This document shows, piece by piece, positions 28,279-36,993 of a stretch of DNA of 64,000 bases. The notes under the pieces were generated by a model that was not told the origin of the DNA, made no database searches, and saw nothing but the letters and a program-made list of their open reading frames with translations. The position numbers and the translations under genes are program-made. Origin of the DNA: an uncultured Eggerthellaceae bacterium. GTDB taxonomy: Bacteria > Actinomycetota > Coriobacteriia > Coriobacteriales > Eggerthellaceae. The stretch's first letter is position 1; the number at the start of each line of letters is the position of its first letter. The stretch covers positions 1 through 64,000 of the forward strand of contig CANQRF010000003.1 in NCBI GenBank assembly GCA_947626195.1, written 5' to 3'.

Positions 28279-30618
28279 TTACGGTTGCGCTATTTTCACG
28301 ATCGGGGCGAAATCCTTCAAAAGGCGTTTCGTCTGACCGCTCTTTGAGAAGTGTATGCTGAGTGTATCGCCATCCACGTCGACGACAACCCCACGACCGA
28401 AGGTTTTGTGGTCAACGGCGTCGCCAACGGCAAATGTCATCGATGCCGCTTCCTTCTTGTAGGAGGCCGAGCTGAAGGAGCGCTCGGCGGAATCTCCCGA
28501 CCCATAGGCTGCCCTCCCCGCCTTGCCGTGGAGGGCGCGGCCCGCCCCCGCCTCGGTTCCCGAGCCGGAGATGCCACGGCGGCTCCCCCGCTTCTCCCAG
28601 CCGGTGCCGGAGAAGCCCGCCGAGCCGACACCGGTCGTGCGTCGCAGCTCCTCGGGGATCTCCATGATGAAGCGCGACGCCGGATTCGCCGAGGTCTGCC
28701 CGAAGATCTGGCGCTGCTGGGCGCAGGCGAGATAGAGCTTTTTCCGCGCCCGCGTGATCGCCACATAGGCAAGGCGGCGCTCCTCCTCGATGCCCTCGAT
28801 GTCGGCGACGGAGGTGAGATGCGGAAAGAGGGACTCCTCCATGCCGGCGACGAACACGCAGTCGAACTCGAGGCCCTTCGCCGCATGGATCGTCATGAGC
28901 GTCACCGCATGGCCATCTTCGCCGATCGCGTCGAGGTCGGTGCGGAGCCTCACCCACTCGATGAAATCGGCGAGCGAGTTTCCCCGCAAGACGCGGACGG
29001 GCTCCCTCCCGTAGTCTTCATCGCCCTCGGGTGCGGCAAACGGCGCCTCGTCCTCGTCGTGCGACTGGGTGAATTCGATGACGACACTCAAAAACTCGCG
29101 GATGTTCTCCACGCGGGCGCGCGCCTCTTCGGTCTTCTCCGCTTCGAGCGCCTCGATGAGCCCCGCCTCATCGATGATCGCCGAGACCACGCGCTGCAGC
29201 TCGCCTTCGTAGGTCTGGCCGTTCTTGATGACGGCGAGAAACGAGGCGATCGCCTTCCTCACGCCCGCGCGCAAGTCCTCGTCGACGATCGCGAGCTCGG
29301 CGGCCTCCATGAACGAGAGCGCGTTCTTGCGGGCGATTTCCTCGATGTGCTCGACGGTGGCCTTGCCGATTCCGCGCTTCGGCGTGTTGATCACCCGATG
29401 AGCGGCGATGTCGTCGGCGGGGTTCACCACCAACGTGAGATAGGCCATCACGTCGCGGATCTCCGCGCGATCGAAGAAGCGCGTGCCACCGACGATGCGG
29501 TAGGGCACGCCGGCACGCAGCAGCATGTCCTCGAGCACGCGGCTCTGGGCGTTCGTCCGATAGAACACCGCGAACGCCTCGTAGGGCATCCCCGCCGCAT
29601 GCATCCGCTCGATCTCGCCAGCGACCCAGCGCCCCTCGTCGCGCTCGTCGGTCGCCACGTAGAGGGAGATCGGGTCGCCCTTTTCGGCGGCGGTGAACAA
29701 CCGTTTGCTCTTGCGGTGCTCATTGTTCGCGATGACGGCGTTCGCCGCCTCGAGGATCGTGCCGACGCTTCGGTAGTTTTGCTCGAGCTTCACCACGCGC
29801 GCCTCGGGATAGTCGTTCTCAAATTCGAGGATGTTGCGGATGTCAGCGCCACGCCAAGAATAGATGGACTGGTCGTCATCGCCGACCACCATGATATTGC
29901 GGTGCGCCTTCGCCAAGAGGCGGCATATCTCATACTGGGCGTGGTTCGTGTCCTGATACTCATCGATGAGCAGATAGCGGAACCGCTCCTGATATGCCGA
30001 GAGCACATCCTCGTGGTTCTTCAGCAACAGCCAGGCGAACAGCAGCAGATCGTCGAAGTCGAAGGCGTTTGCCGCACGAAGGCGTTCTTGGAGGCGCACA
30101 TAGACGCGTGCGGCGGTCTTGTCGAGGAAATCGGTCGCCGTCTCGGCGAAATCTCCCGGCACGACGAGGTCGTTTTTCGCCTTCGAGATGCGGTTCGCGA
30201 CCGCATTGACGGGAAAGCGCCGCTCATCGATGTCGAGCTCGCGGTAGATCTCCTTGTAGAGCCGCTTCTCGTCGTCGGTGTCGTAGATGGTGAAGTTCTT
30301 CGTGAAGCCCAGGCGTTCGGCGTCGGCGCGGAGGATGCGCACGCACATGCTGTGGAACGTCGAGATCCACATGCCGCGCGACCGTGCGCCGAGCAGCCCT
30401 CCCAAGCGTTCGCGCATCTCGTTCGCCGCCTTGTTCGTGAACGTGATGGCGAGCACCTCCCACGGCGCGACGCCGCAGTTCTCCAGCAGATACGCGATCC
30501 GATAGGTGAGGACGCGCGTTTTCCCCGACCCCGCCCCCGCGAGGACGAGGAGGGGCCCTTCCGTGGTCTGCACCGCCTCGCGTTGCGGCTCGTTAAGCGA
30601 ACTTAAATCAATCGTCAT
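28279..30618 (-). CDS. pcrA: ATP-dependent DNA helicase PcrA/UvrD
   Basis: A superfamily 1A 3'-5' helicase of about 779 residues for nucleotide excision repair, conflict resolution and removal of RecA. Motif I AGAGSGKTRVLTYRIAYL, motif II LLIDEYQDTNH, motif III GDDDQSIYSWRGA and motif VI YVAITRARKKLYL are intact. A Gly/Ser/Arg-rich linker leads to a C-terminal Tudor-like domain (VGDAVDHKTFGRGVVVDVDGD) that binds RNA polymerase in PcrA. The start is either this ATG or a GTG at 30657 that has AGG about nine bases upstream; the ATG fits the family length. Confidence 0.95.
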   Translation of the reverse strand: MTIDLSSLNEPQREAVQTTEGPLLVLAGAGSGKTRVLTYRIAYLLENCGVAPWEVLAITFTNKAANEMRERLGGLLGARSRGMWISTFHSMCVRILRADAERLGFTKNFTIYDTDDEKRLYKEIYRELDIDERRFPVNAVANRISKAKNDLVVPGDFAETATDFLDKTAARVYVRLQERLRAANAFDFDDLLLFAWLLLKNHEDVLSAYQERFRYLLIDEYQDTNHAQYEICRLLAKAHRNIMVVGDDDQSIYSWRGADIRNILEFENDYPEARVVKLEQNYRSVGTILEAANAVIANNEHRKSKRLFTAAEKGDPISLYVATDERDEGRWVAGEIERMHAAGMPYEAFAVFYRTNAQSRVLEDMLLRAGVPYRIVGGTRFFDRAEIRDVMAYLTLVVNPADDIAAHRVINTPKRGIGKATVEHIEEIARKNALSFMEAAELAIVDEDLRAGVRKAIASFLAVIKNGQTYEGELQRVVSAIIDEAGLIEALEAEKTEEARARVENIREFLSVVIEFTQSHDEDEAPFAAPEGDEDYGREPVRVLRGNSLADFIEWVRLRTDLDAIGEDGHAVTLMTIHAAKGLEFDCVFVAGMEESLFPHLTSVADIEGIEEERRLAYVAITRARKKLYLACAQQRQIFGQTSANPASRFIMEIPEELRRTTGVGSAGFSGTGWEKRGSRRGISGSGTEAGAGRALHGKAGRAAYGSGDSAERSFSSASYKKEAASMTFAVGDAVDHKTFGRGVVVDVDGDTLSIHFSKSGQTKRLLKDFAPIVKIAQP

Positions 30619-30663
30619 ACGTTTTCCCGAAACAGTCTCAATCAGTTTTCTCACCACTATAGA

Positions 30664-30765
30664 TTACCTGAAGAAACCACGGTAATCGGGAGATATTTTC
30701 GCCAGTTTGGTGAACGCTTCGCCAAACTTCTCGGGAATATCACGTGTCGTCAAAACGACGATCAT
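30664..30765 (-). CDS. Small ORF of 33 codons between the permease and pcrA
   Basis: The ATG overlaps the TGA of the permease gene (ATGA), and the frame runs to a TAA two codons before the alternative pcrA GTG. It would encode MIVVLTTRDIPEKF and then 19 residues ending RGFFR. The exact fit of the gap and the coupled start argue for translation; no family is recognised and there is no independent evidence of a product. Confidence 0.35.
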   Translation of the reverse strand: MIVVLTTRDIPEKFGEAFTKLAKISPDYRGFFR

Positions 30766-32252
30766 TCCTCTTCCATGGTGATCTGGCGCTTGAAGCCATA
30801 GCGGGCGATCAGGTAATAGGCGAGGCCGATGGCGAACCAGATGCCGCCGAGCATCTTCGCATCGTTGCTCAGGCTGACCCACGCGAAGCCGATGACGAAC
30901 ATGCCGAGGATCGGGAAGATCAGGTAGCGCACGGGGTGGCAGTGCTCGCGCTGCTTCACCCAGAAGTACCACACCACGCAGACGTTGATGAGGAAATACG
31001 CCGTCAGGGCGCCGAAGTTCACGAACACCGAGATGCCATCGGTGCCGAGCGGCATCATGACGAATACGAGCACGAGCGTGAGGATCGCCATGAAGATCGT
31101 CGCCACATACGGCGTGTTGTATTTCGGATGCAACTTCGAGAGCGCCGAGGGAAGCGCGTGCGAACGGCCCATGGCGAAGAGCACACGGGTGACGGCCGTT
31201 TGCGCCGCGAGTGCAGTGAACACGCCCCATGAGAGCGCCAGCCCGATCGCGCACATATCCTGCATCCACTGGCCGCCGACGATGTTGGCAAGGATGTAGA
31301 AGGCGTTCGACTCGTCGCCTTTGAACGCCGCACCATCGGGGCTGATGCAGCCGGCGATCCACGACTGGATGAAGAACATGACGCTCACGAGGAAAAGCGA
31401 CCAAAGCATCGCCTTGCCGGGGCCCTTGCGGCCGTCCTTCGCCTCTTCGGAGAGGGTGGCGATGCCGTCGAACCCAATGAAGGAGAGCACCGCAATCGAT
31501 ACGCCGTTCATGATGAGCAGCGGCGCGTTCTGGACGGCGGGGTTGAATACGGGCGTGAAGGTGAGGCCGTGGGAATCGGGGTTTGTGAAGATCCACGCGA
31601 GACCGAAGGCGATGAAGAGCCCGAGGATAATTATCTCGGCGACGAGGGCGATGATGTTCACGACCTTCGTGACGGTGACGCCGCGGAAGTTCACGATGGT
31701 GACGAACGCGAGGAAGATGAGGCACCAGGCCCACAGCGGGATGACGCCGCTCACCTCTTCAAGGGCAGAGCCGGCGGTGACGAACAGCAGCACGGGGTTC
31801 AAGGCATAGTCCAAGAGGAAGAGCCATCCGGCGAGAAAGCCGATGCCCTTGCCCATGCCGTGGCTCACATAGGAATAGACCGATCCCGAATAGGGGAAGC
31901 GGTTCACGCAGATGCCGTAGGAGAGCGCCGTGAACAGCATGCCGATGCAGCCGACGACATACACCATCGCCGGCATCCCGCCCGAGGCGTTGAAGAGCTC
32001 GCCATAGATGGCGAAGGGCGAGATCGGCACCATGAACACAAGGCCGTACACCGCCATGTCGAACACGGTCATACGGCGCTGGAACTGGCCTTCCACCTGC
32101 TGAGGTGTTTCGCCCTGCTGCTCTTCCTCAACCGCTACGGGATTGGGGGCGTCTAAGAGCGAGGATGACGATTCGGCAGCAACGGCAGGGTCTACTGGGC
32201 CGCCGGTCGTTGGAGTGGTTGCGCAATCTTGTGCTTTTCTGTGTAACGCCAT
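30762..32252 (-). CDS. APC-superfamily amino-acid permease
   Basis: About 496 residues. An N-terminal cytoplasmic tail is followed by about 12 membrane spans, beginning TVFDMAVYGLVFMVPISPFAIYG. The stretches GFDGIATLSEEAKDGRKGPGKAM (in two parts) and FAMGRSHALPSALSKLHPKYNTPY are typical of APC permeases; the first is the span-6/loop region that binds the amino-acid backbone. The specific substrate is not clear. ATG 32252 with GAGGGG 11 bases upstream is preferred to a GTG at 32261. Its end is coupled to a small ORF before pcrA. Confidence 0.88.
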   Translation of the reverse strand: MALHRKAQDCATTPTTGGPVDPAVAAESSSSLLDAPNPVAVEEEQQGETPQQVEGQFQRRMTVFDMAVYGLVFMVPISPFAIYGELFNASGGMPAMVYVVGCIGMLFTALSYGICVNRFPYSGSVYSYVSHGMGKGIGFLAGWLFLLDYALNPVLLFVTAGSALEEVSGVIPLWAWCLIFLAFVTIVNFRGVTVTKVVNIIALVAEIIILGLFIAFGLAWIFTNPDSHGLTFTPVFNPAVQNAPLLIMNGVSIAVLSFIGFDGIATLSEEAKDGRKGPGKAMLWSLFLVSVMFFIQSWIAGCISPDGAAFKGDESNAFYILANIVGGQWMQDMCAIGLALSWGVFTALAAQTAVTRVLFAMGRSHALPSALSKLHPKYNTPYVATIFMAILTLVLVFVMMPLGTDGISVFVNFGALTAYFLINVCVVWYFWVKQREHCHPVRYLIFPILGMFVIGFAWVSLSNDAKMLGGIWFAIGLAYYLIARYGFKRQITMEEE

Positions 32253-32261
32253 CGGATCCAC

Positions 32262-32673
32262 TTCCCCTCAGATTCGCCAGAACCTGTTCGTGCGTCTCTC
32301 CGTTGCCACCCGCACACAACGTAAGTTTGCTCCATCGTAGATATTTCTTCGGGTGCAGCTGCCGGAAGCGGGGGGATTTGGCATAAAGCGTTGCCATCAG
32401 TTTCCGAACCTGTAACCTAGAGGCCCAGAGGCGATTACCGCATATGGTTCCCGCATTTTTTCGACCGCCGACGTTCGGAAGAATGCATGGCGCAACTGCT
32501 TGAATCCGATTTCCGAACGGCATACCATGTGCCAACACCAACAGCTGTTTGATGTTCGCTTGTGCAAATCGGCTGTCAATCGGTTGTCAATCGGTTGCAA
32601 ATCGAGGTGCAAAGCGAGCAGACCCTATGCCCCTCAAAGGGCCCGAAACTTACCTATGATTGGAGGACCATAC
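32262..32673. other. 412-bp divergent intergenic region between permease and metQ
   Basis: This region should hold the permease promoter and the metQ promoter. It was inspected for SAM, cobalamin, glycine and T-box leader signatures and none was convincing. The most notable content is an array of 11-bp direct repeats at 32561-32615 before metQ, listed separately. No gene is supported here. Confidence 0.5.
32561..32615 (+). repeat. 11-bp tandem direct repeats upstream of metQ
   Basis: Four units follow each other with exact 11-base period: TGTGCAAATCG (32561-32571), GCTGTCAATCG (72-82), GTTGTCAATCG (83-93) and GTTGCAAATCG (94-104), then a weaker AGGTGCAAAGC. The shared core is TGYCAATCG or TGCAAATCG. 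One unit is about one helical turn, so bound proteins would sit on one face of the DNA about 60-110 bases before the metQ start. Confidence 0.6.
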
Positions 32674-33516
32674 ATGGAAAACGCGAAGAGAAACCTCAAT
32701 TTGAAATTGCCCATTGTCGCCTTGGCGGGCGTTCTGCTTGCGCTCACCCTGGCGCTGACGGCCTGCTCGTCCGCCGGCTCCGAGGAAAACAAGGTGACCG
32801 TTGCGGCAAGCCCCACCCCCCATGCCCAGATCCTCAACGAGGCGGTCGCCCCGATTCTCGAGGAAGAGGGCATCACGCTCGAGGTCGTCGAATTCAACGA
32901 CTATGTGCTTCCCAACACCGCCACCGAGGAAGGAGATGTGGATGCGAACTATTTCCAGCACATCACCTACCTGAACCAGTTCAATGAGGATCGTGGCACG
33001 CATCTCACCGATGTCGTCGCCGTGCACTTCGAACCGTTAGGGCTTTACAGCGATAAGCTCGATAGCCTGGCTGACCTCCCCGATGGTGCGAAGATCGCCG
33101 TTCCGAACGACCCGACCAATGAAGCGCGCGCACTCCTGCTCCTTGAGCAGGAAGGGCTCATCGAGGTCGATGATGCGGCGGGCATCAACGCCACCGAGCT
33201 GGATGTAACGAGCAATCCGAAGAACCTTGAGTTCATCCCCACGGAAGCGGCGAACATCCCCAACGTTTTGCCTGATGTGGACCTTGCCGCCATCAACGGG
33301 AACTACGCCATCGGCGCCGGCCTCGATACCAATGCGGCCCTCGCCGTGGAAGAGACAAGCGGTCTTGCCGCACAGAACTACGCGAACGTGCTCGTCGTGA
33401 AGGAAGGCAACGAAAACAACGAGAACATCCAGGCGTTGGCTAAAGCGCTCACCTCCGATCAGGTGCGGGCGTACCTTGAAGAGAACTATCCCGGCGCTGT
33501 CGTTGCGGTGTTCTAA
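32674..33516 (+). CDS. metQ: MetQ/NlpA-family lipoprotein, methionine-type ABC binding protein
   Basis: 280 residues. The ATG at 32674 has TGGAGGA 8 bases upstream. A signal peptide with lipobox LTACSS (cysteine at about residue 31) is followed by the NlpA family body (VAASPTPHAQILNEAVAPIL, VDANYFQHITYLNQF, KIAVPNDPTNEARALLLLE, NYAIGAGLD). It should bind methionine or a related amino acid outside the membrane. No MetN ATPase or MetI permease gene is adjacent, so it is an orphan here. larE starts 25 bases later. Confidence 0.9.
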   Translation: MENAKRNLNLKLPIVALAGVLLALTLALTACSSAGSEENKVTVAASPTPHAQILNEAVAPILEEEGITLEVVEFNDYVLPNTATEEGDVDANYFQHITYLNQFNEDRGTHLTDVVAVHFEPLGLYSDKLDSLADLPDGAKIAVPNDPTNEARALLLLEQEGLIEVDDAAGINATELDVTSNPKNLEFIPTEAANIPNVLPDVDLAAINGNYAIGAGLDTNAALAVEETSGLAAQNYANVLVVKEGNENNENIQALAKALTSDQVRAYLEENYPGAVVAVF

Positions 33517-33541
33517 GGTGCGCAGGGAGCATGCAGAGAAC

Positions 33542-34438
33542 ATGACCTCCGCTAACACGAAACCCCTCTTTCAACAAGGCGGCGCTCCTGAATTGGAGGC
33601 CGCCTTGCGCGGGAGATATGAGCGCCTCATCGCCTTGCTTGAAGAGCTCGAAAGCGTTGCCGTCGCGTTCTCCGGCGGGGTGGATTCCACGTTTCTCTTG
33701 AGTGTCGCGCACGAAACGTTGGGAGAGCGCGCCGTCGCCTACACCGCACGTTCTCCGCTCGTTCCCGAAAGCGAGATCGCGGCGGCGCAAGAATTCTGCG
33801 AATCGCAAGGCATACGACAAGTTATGGTGGATTTCGACCCCTTCGCCGTCGAGGGCTTTAGCGCGAATCCGCCCGACCGCTGCTATGTGTGCAAGCGGGC
33901 GCTTTTCAGCGAGCTTCTACGGCAGGCGAAAGAAGCCGGCTTCGCCCATGTCATCGATGGCTCGAATGTTGACGATATGGGCGATTACCGCCCCGGAATG
34001 CGGGCCCTCGCCGAATTGGGAATAGAAAGCCCTCTTCGCGCTGCGGGGCTCACGAAAGCCGACATCCGCGCCCTCTCCCGCTATCGCGATCTTCCCACTT
34101 GGGACATGCCCTCGTACGCTTGCCTCGCCTCACGCATCCCCTACGGCGAGCAAATCGACAGCGCGAAGCTCGCGCGCATCGAGGCGGCGGAAGGCATCCT
34201 TCATGAGGCGGGATTTCGCCAGGCGCGCGTGCGCTCACACGGCGACATCGCTCGCATTGAGGTGCCGCCCGCCGCTATTGAAAGGATCGCGCAAGAACCT
34301 TTGCGAAACGACCTCAGCACAGCGCTGCGCAACCTCGGCTTTTCCTTTGTGACGCTTGATTTGGAAGGCTACCGCACCGGCTCGATGAACGAGGTGCTTG
34401 AAAAGCCATCGCCGTCTTCGGAATCGCTCGATTCGTAG
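33542..34438 (+). CDS. larE: LarE-family ATP-dependent sulfur-transferase (PP-loop)
   Basis: 298 residues. The PP-loop SGGVDS is at about residue 42. The middle has RCYVCKRALF, and the conserved stretch YACLASRIPYGEQI contains the cysteine that acts as sacrificial sulfur donor in LarE of Lactobacillus. LarE makes the nickel-pincer cofactor from a pyridinium precursor made by LarB, and LarC adds nickel; none of larA, larB or larC is in the window. The family also has members with unknown targets. ATG 33542 is chosen; a GTG at 33518 lacks a binding site. It follows metQ as a likely two-gene operon. Confidence 0.82.
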   Translation: MTSANTKPLFQQGGAPELEAALRGRYERLIALLEELESVAVAFSGGVDSTFLLSVAHETLGERAVAYTARSPLVPESEIAAAQEFCESQGIRQVMVDFDPFAVEGFSANPPDRCYVCKRALFSELLRQAKEAGFAHVIDGSNVDDMGDYRPGMRALAELGIESPLRAAGLTKADIRALSRYRDLPTWDMPSYACLASRIPYGEQIDSAKLARIEAAEGILHEAGFRQARVRSHGDIARIEVPPAAIERIAQEPLRNDLSTALRNLGFSFVTLDLEGYRTGSMNEVLEKPSPSSESLDS

Positions 34439-34483
34439 ATCGTCAGAGCCCGCGGGCGCAAATGCTATATATATGATAGAGCG

Positions 34484-36991
34484 CTAATAGGGCTCGTCCA
34501 ACGAGGCGTGGGCATATGCGTCGGCGTCCCAGCCGAAGAACTTGCCCTGCCGGAAGCGATCGAGCGCTACGAGCGCGATCATGCCCGCGTTGTCCCCGCA
34601 TGAGGAAAGCGGCGGCATTACGAGCTTCACATGGCGTTTCGCGCAAAGCTCCTCATAGGCGCGCCGCAGGGCCGGATTCGCGGCAACTCCCCCGCCGAGG
34701 CAAAACGTCTTCGCGCCCGTTTGGGAGAGCGCACGCGCCGCCTTCGCGATCTGCACATCGATGACCGCCTGCTGAAAGCTCGCCGCGATGTCGGGAAGGT
34801 TCAGCTCGTTTCCCACCGCCTTCTGCTGTTGGATGTAGGTGATGACCGCGGTCTTCAGCCCCGAGAGGGAAAACCGCAGATCGCCGGAGTGCAACATCGC
34901 GCGCGGGAAGTCGATGGCAGAGGGATCGCCCTTTTCGGCAAGGCGCGAGATCACCGGACCTCCGGGATAGCCGAGACCAAGCGCTTTTGCAACCTTGTCG
35001 AATGCCTCGCCCACCGCATCGTCGATCGTCGAGCCGAGCGTTTCGTAATCGCCCCAATCCTTCATAAAGACAAGCATCGTGTTGCCGCCCGAAACGAGCG
35101 ATACCACGGCGGGAGGCGCGAAGCCCTCATCGCCGAGCTTGTTCGCATAGAGATGGCCTTCCAAATGGTTGACGCCGATCAGAGGGATGTCGAGCGCCCA
35201 AGCCGCCCCCTTCGCGAAGGCGACACCGACGACGAGCGCTCCCACGAGGCCGGGCGCGTAGGTGACGGCGATGGCGTTGAGGTCATTGTAGGAAACATGC
35301 GCCTGAGCCAGCCCTTCTTCGCAGACGCCGCTTATCGCCTCGATGTGCTTCCTGCTCGCAATCTCGGGAACGACGCCGCCAAACCGCGCATGGAAGTCGA
35401 TTTGGGAAGCCACCACATCGGAAAGCAGGCGCCCTTCGCCGTCGATCACCGCAGCAGCGGTCTCGTCGCATGAGGTCTCAATGGCTAGAATGAGCGGCGA
35501 ATGCACCTGAGAATCTTTCTGCAAGCCATTTTTTGAGCGAATATCCATTCCCGCTATTTGCGTGCGCTCAGCAAGAAGCGTCCCTTGCATGATGCAGGCG
35601 TCTTCCCCGTCGGAATAGTAGCGCGGACGCACGCCGAGCGCAGACATCCCGACATTTTCGTAGAATTTCTGCGCACCCTCGTTCCCCCTGCGCACTTCGA
35701 GCGTCATCCGCTCGGCGCCGAGGTTGCGTGCATCGTCGCTCACGCGGGCAAGCAGCTCGCGGGCAATACCGCGCCGACGCCATGCGGGAGCAACGCCAAC
35801 TTTGAGGATCTGCAGCTCGCCATCAACCACCCAGCCTCCGGCATAGCCGATCACCTCATCGCCGGAAGGTGTGTGGGAAAGTGCGCACCACCATATGCGA
35901 TCTTTTCTTCCCAATTCGTCGGCAACCAAATTCTCGCTCCACGCATCCGTCCCCATGACCGCACTCTCGAGGGCTGCGACTTCAGGGCACATCTCACGCG
36001 AAAGCGGTCGGCAGACGATACCGCCGTCAACGCCCGTTGCGAGATTTTGCGCCCCTTCTTTCGCGATGCGCGTCCGTTCGTTCTCCTCAGCGTCAGAGAG
36101 CCGCGTGTAGGCAGGAAGTGCGCGCATCGGATGGAAACGATCGAAATCGAAAGGATCCGCCGACCCCTCGCGCCACGCGTTCTCGAAGGCGAGCATAAGG
36201 CCCCGCGCGGTCGGTGCGCGGTAGGCATCGGGAAGAATCACCGCGGCAGACCCGTCGGAGAGCGCTGCGGATGCCTCTTCAGATGCACCTTCAAATGCGT
36301 CCCCAAGGCCCTGCCCCGAGCCCTGCCCTGACGCTTGCTCTGGGGCGTGCTCTTGCCCCCGCTCAAGCTCTGAAAAAAGCTCTCCGTATTTGGCGAGGGC
36401 ATCGCCGGCAATAGCGGAAGGCGCCATCAGACGGGCCTCATCGAATGCTTCCTCCGCCTTCACGACACGATCGGCGCTTTCGCGATGCGCATCCGCTTCA
36501 TCAAGCGCAAACCATGCCGGGTATATCTCATGGCGCATGGCGTCAGCCACAACGAAGAGCCTCCCACGAACGCCCCGCGCCCATGCCTCCCACGCGACCG
36601 CGTCAAGCGACGAGACGGGAACGAGGGGACGCGCAAGCGCCGAGGCGACGCCTTTCGCCGTGGCCATGGCGATGCGCACGCCGGTGAACGAGCCGGGGCC
36701 TTTGCCGCAGACCACGCATGCAATGTTTTCGCGCGAGGCCCCCATCGTGTGCAAGAGGTCATCGATTATCGGAATGAGCTGGGTGTTTGACGCACGGTGG
36801 GCCATCTTTTGGGCGGAGGCGACAAGATGGGCCTTTTTCTCCCGCCGATCCAACCGTGCGATTCCGCAGGCGATCGTCTCGTTTGCCGTATCGAAAAGAA
36901 GCGCGAGCGGTTCACCGCCGTGGCGGCTCGGCGGCTGGGCTTTCTCCAAAACATCAGCTTCAGCCGAAGCTTTTTTCTCCGTTGCGACCAC
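34484..36991 (-). CDS. tsaD: Three-domain fusion TsaB-RimI-TsaD (tRNA t6A synthesis and protein acetyltransferase)
   Basis: The GTG at 36991 overlaps the end of tsaE and has GGAG ten bases upstream, giving about 835 residues. Residues 1-290 are TsaB (LALLFDTANETIACGIA, GKGPGSFTGVRIAMATAKGVA), with a Gly/Gln/Glu-rich insert. Residues about 310-470 are a GNAT acetyltransferase like RimI (LKVGVAPAWRRRGIARELLARV, GNEGAQKFYENVGM). Residues about 500-835 are TsaD (LAIETSCDETAAAVID, HLEGHLYAN with metal histidines, CLGGGVAANPALR). TsaB and TsaD transfer the threonylcarbamoyl group to A37 of ANN-decoding tRNAs; TsaC is not in the window. Fusion fixes subunit ratio. Confidence 0.93.
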   Translation of the reverse strand: MVATEKKASAEADVLEKAQPPSRHGGEPLALLFDTANETIACGIARLDRREKKAHLVASAQKMAHRASNTQLIPIIDDLLHTMGASRENIACVVCGKGPGSFTGVRIAMATAKGVASALARPLVPVSSLDAVAWEAWARGVRGRLFVVADAMRHEIYPAWFALDEADAHRESADRVVKAEEAFDEARLMAPSAIAGDALAKYGELFSELERGQEHAPEQASGQGSGQGLGDAFEGASEEASAALSDGSAAVILPDAYRAPTARGLMLAFENAWREGSADPFDFDRFHPMRALPAYTRLSDAEENERTRIAKEGAQNLATGVDGGIVCRPLSREMCPEVAALESAVMGTDAWSENLVADELGRKDRIWWCALSHTPSGDEVIGYAGGWVVDGELQILKVGVAPAWRRRGIARELLARVSDDARNLGAERMTLEVRRGNEGAQKFYENVGMSALGVRPRYYSDGEDACIMQGTLLAERTQIAGMDIRSKNGLQKDSQVHSPLILAIETSCDETAAAVIDGEGRLLSDVVASQIDFHARFGGVVPEIASRKHIEAISGVCEEGLAQAHVSYNDLNAIAVTYAPGLVGALVVGVAFAKGAAWALDIPLIGVNHLEGHLYANKLGDEGFAPPAVVSLVSGGNTMLVFMKDWGDYETLGSTIDDAVGEAFDKVAKALGLGYPGGPVISRLAEKGDPSAIDFPRAMLHSGDLRFSLSGLKTAVITYIQQQKAVGNELNLPDIAASFQQAVIDVQIAKAARALSQTGAKTFCLGGGVAANPALRRAYEELCAKRHVKLVMPPLSSCGDNAGMIALVALDRFRQGKFFGWDADAYAHASLDEPY

Positions 36992-36993
36992 GG

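Noticed and set aside
28351-30606. Plus-strand frame of 751 codons opposite pcrA
   Set aside because: It is an antisense shadow of the helicase with Asp/Arg/His-rich, non-family sequence.
30664-31734. Long minus-strand frame of over 350 codons within the permease gene
   Set aside because: It is the His/Arg-rich shadow of the permease in another frame; only its last 33 codons, beyond the permease stop, are kept as a possible small gene.
32262-32400. Possible riboswitch before the amino-acid permease (GGTGGCAACGGAGAGACG and GATGGCAACGC on the minus strand)
   Set aside because: The conserved cores and pairing of SAM, cobalamin, glycine and T-box leaders could not be completed, so only isolated look-alike strings remain.
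34439-34483. Terminator between larE and the TsaB-RimI-TsaD gene
   Set aside because: Short A/T repeats around GCTATATATATGATAGAGC do not form a convincing stem with T run.
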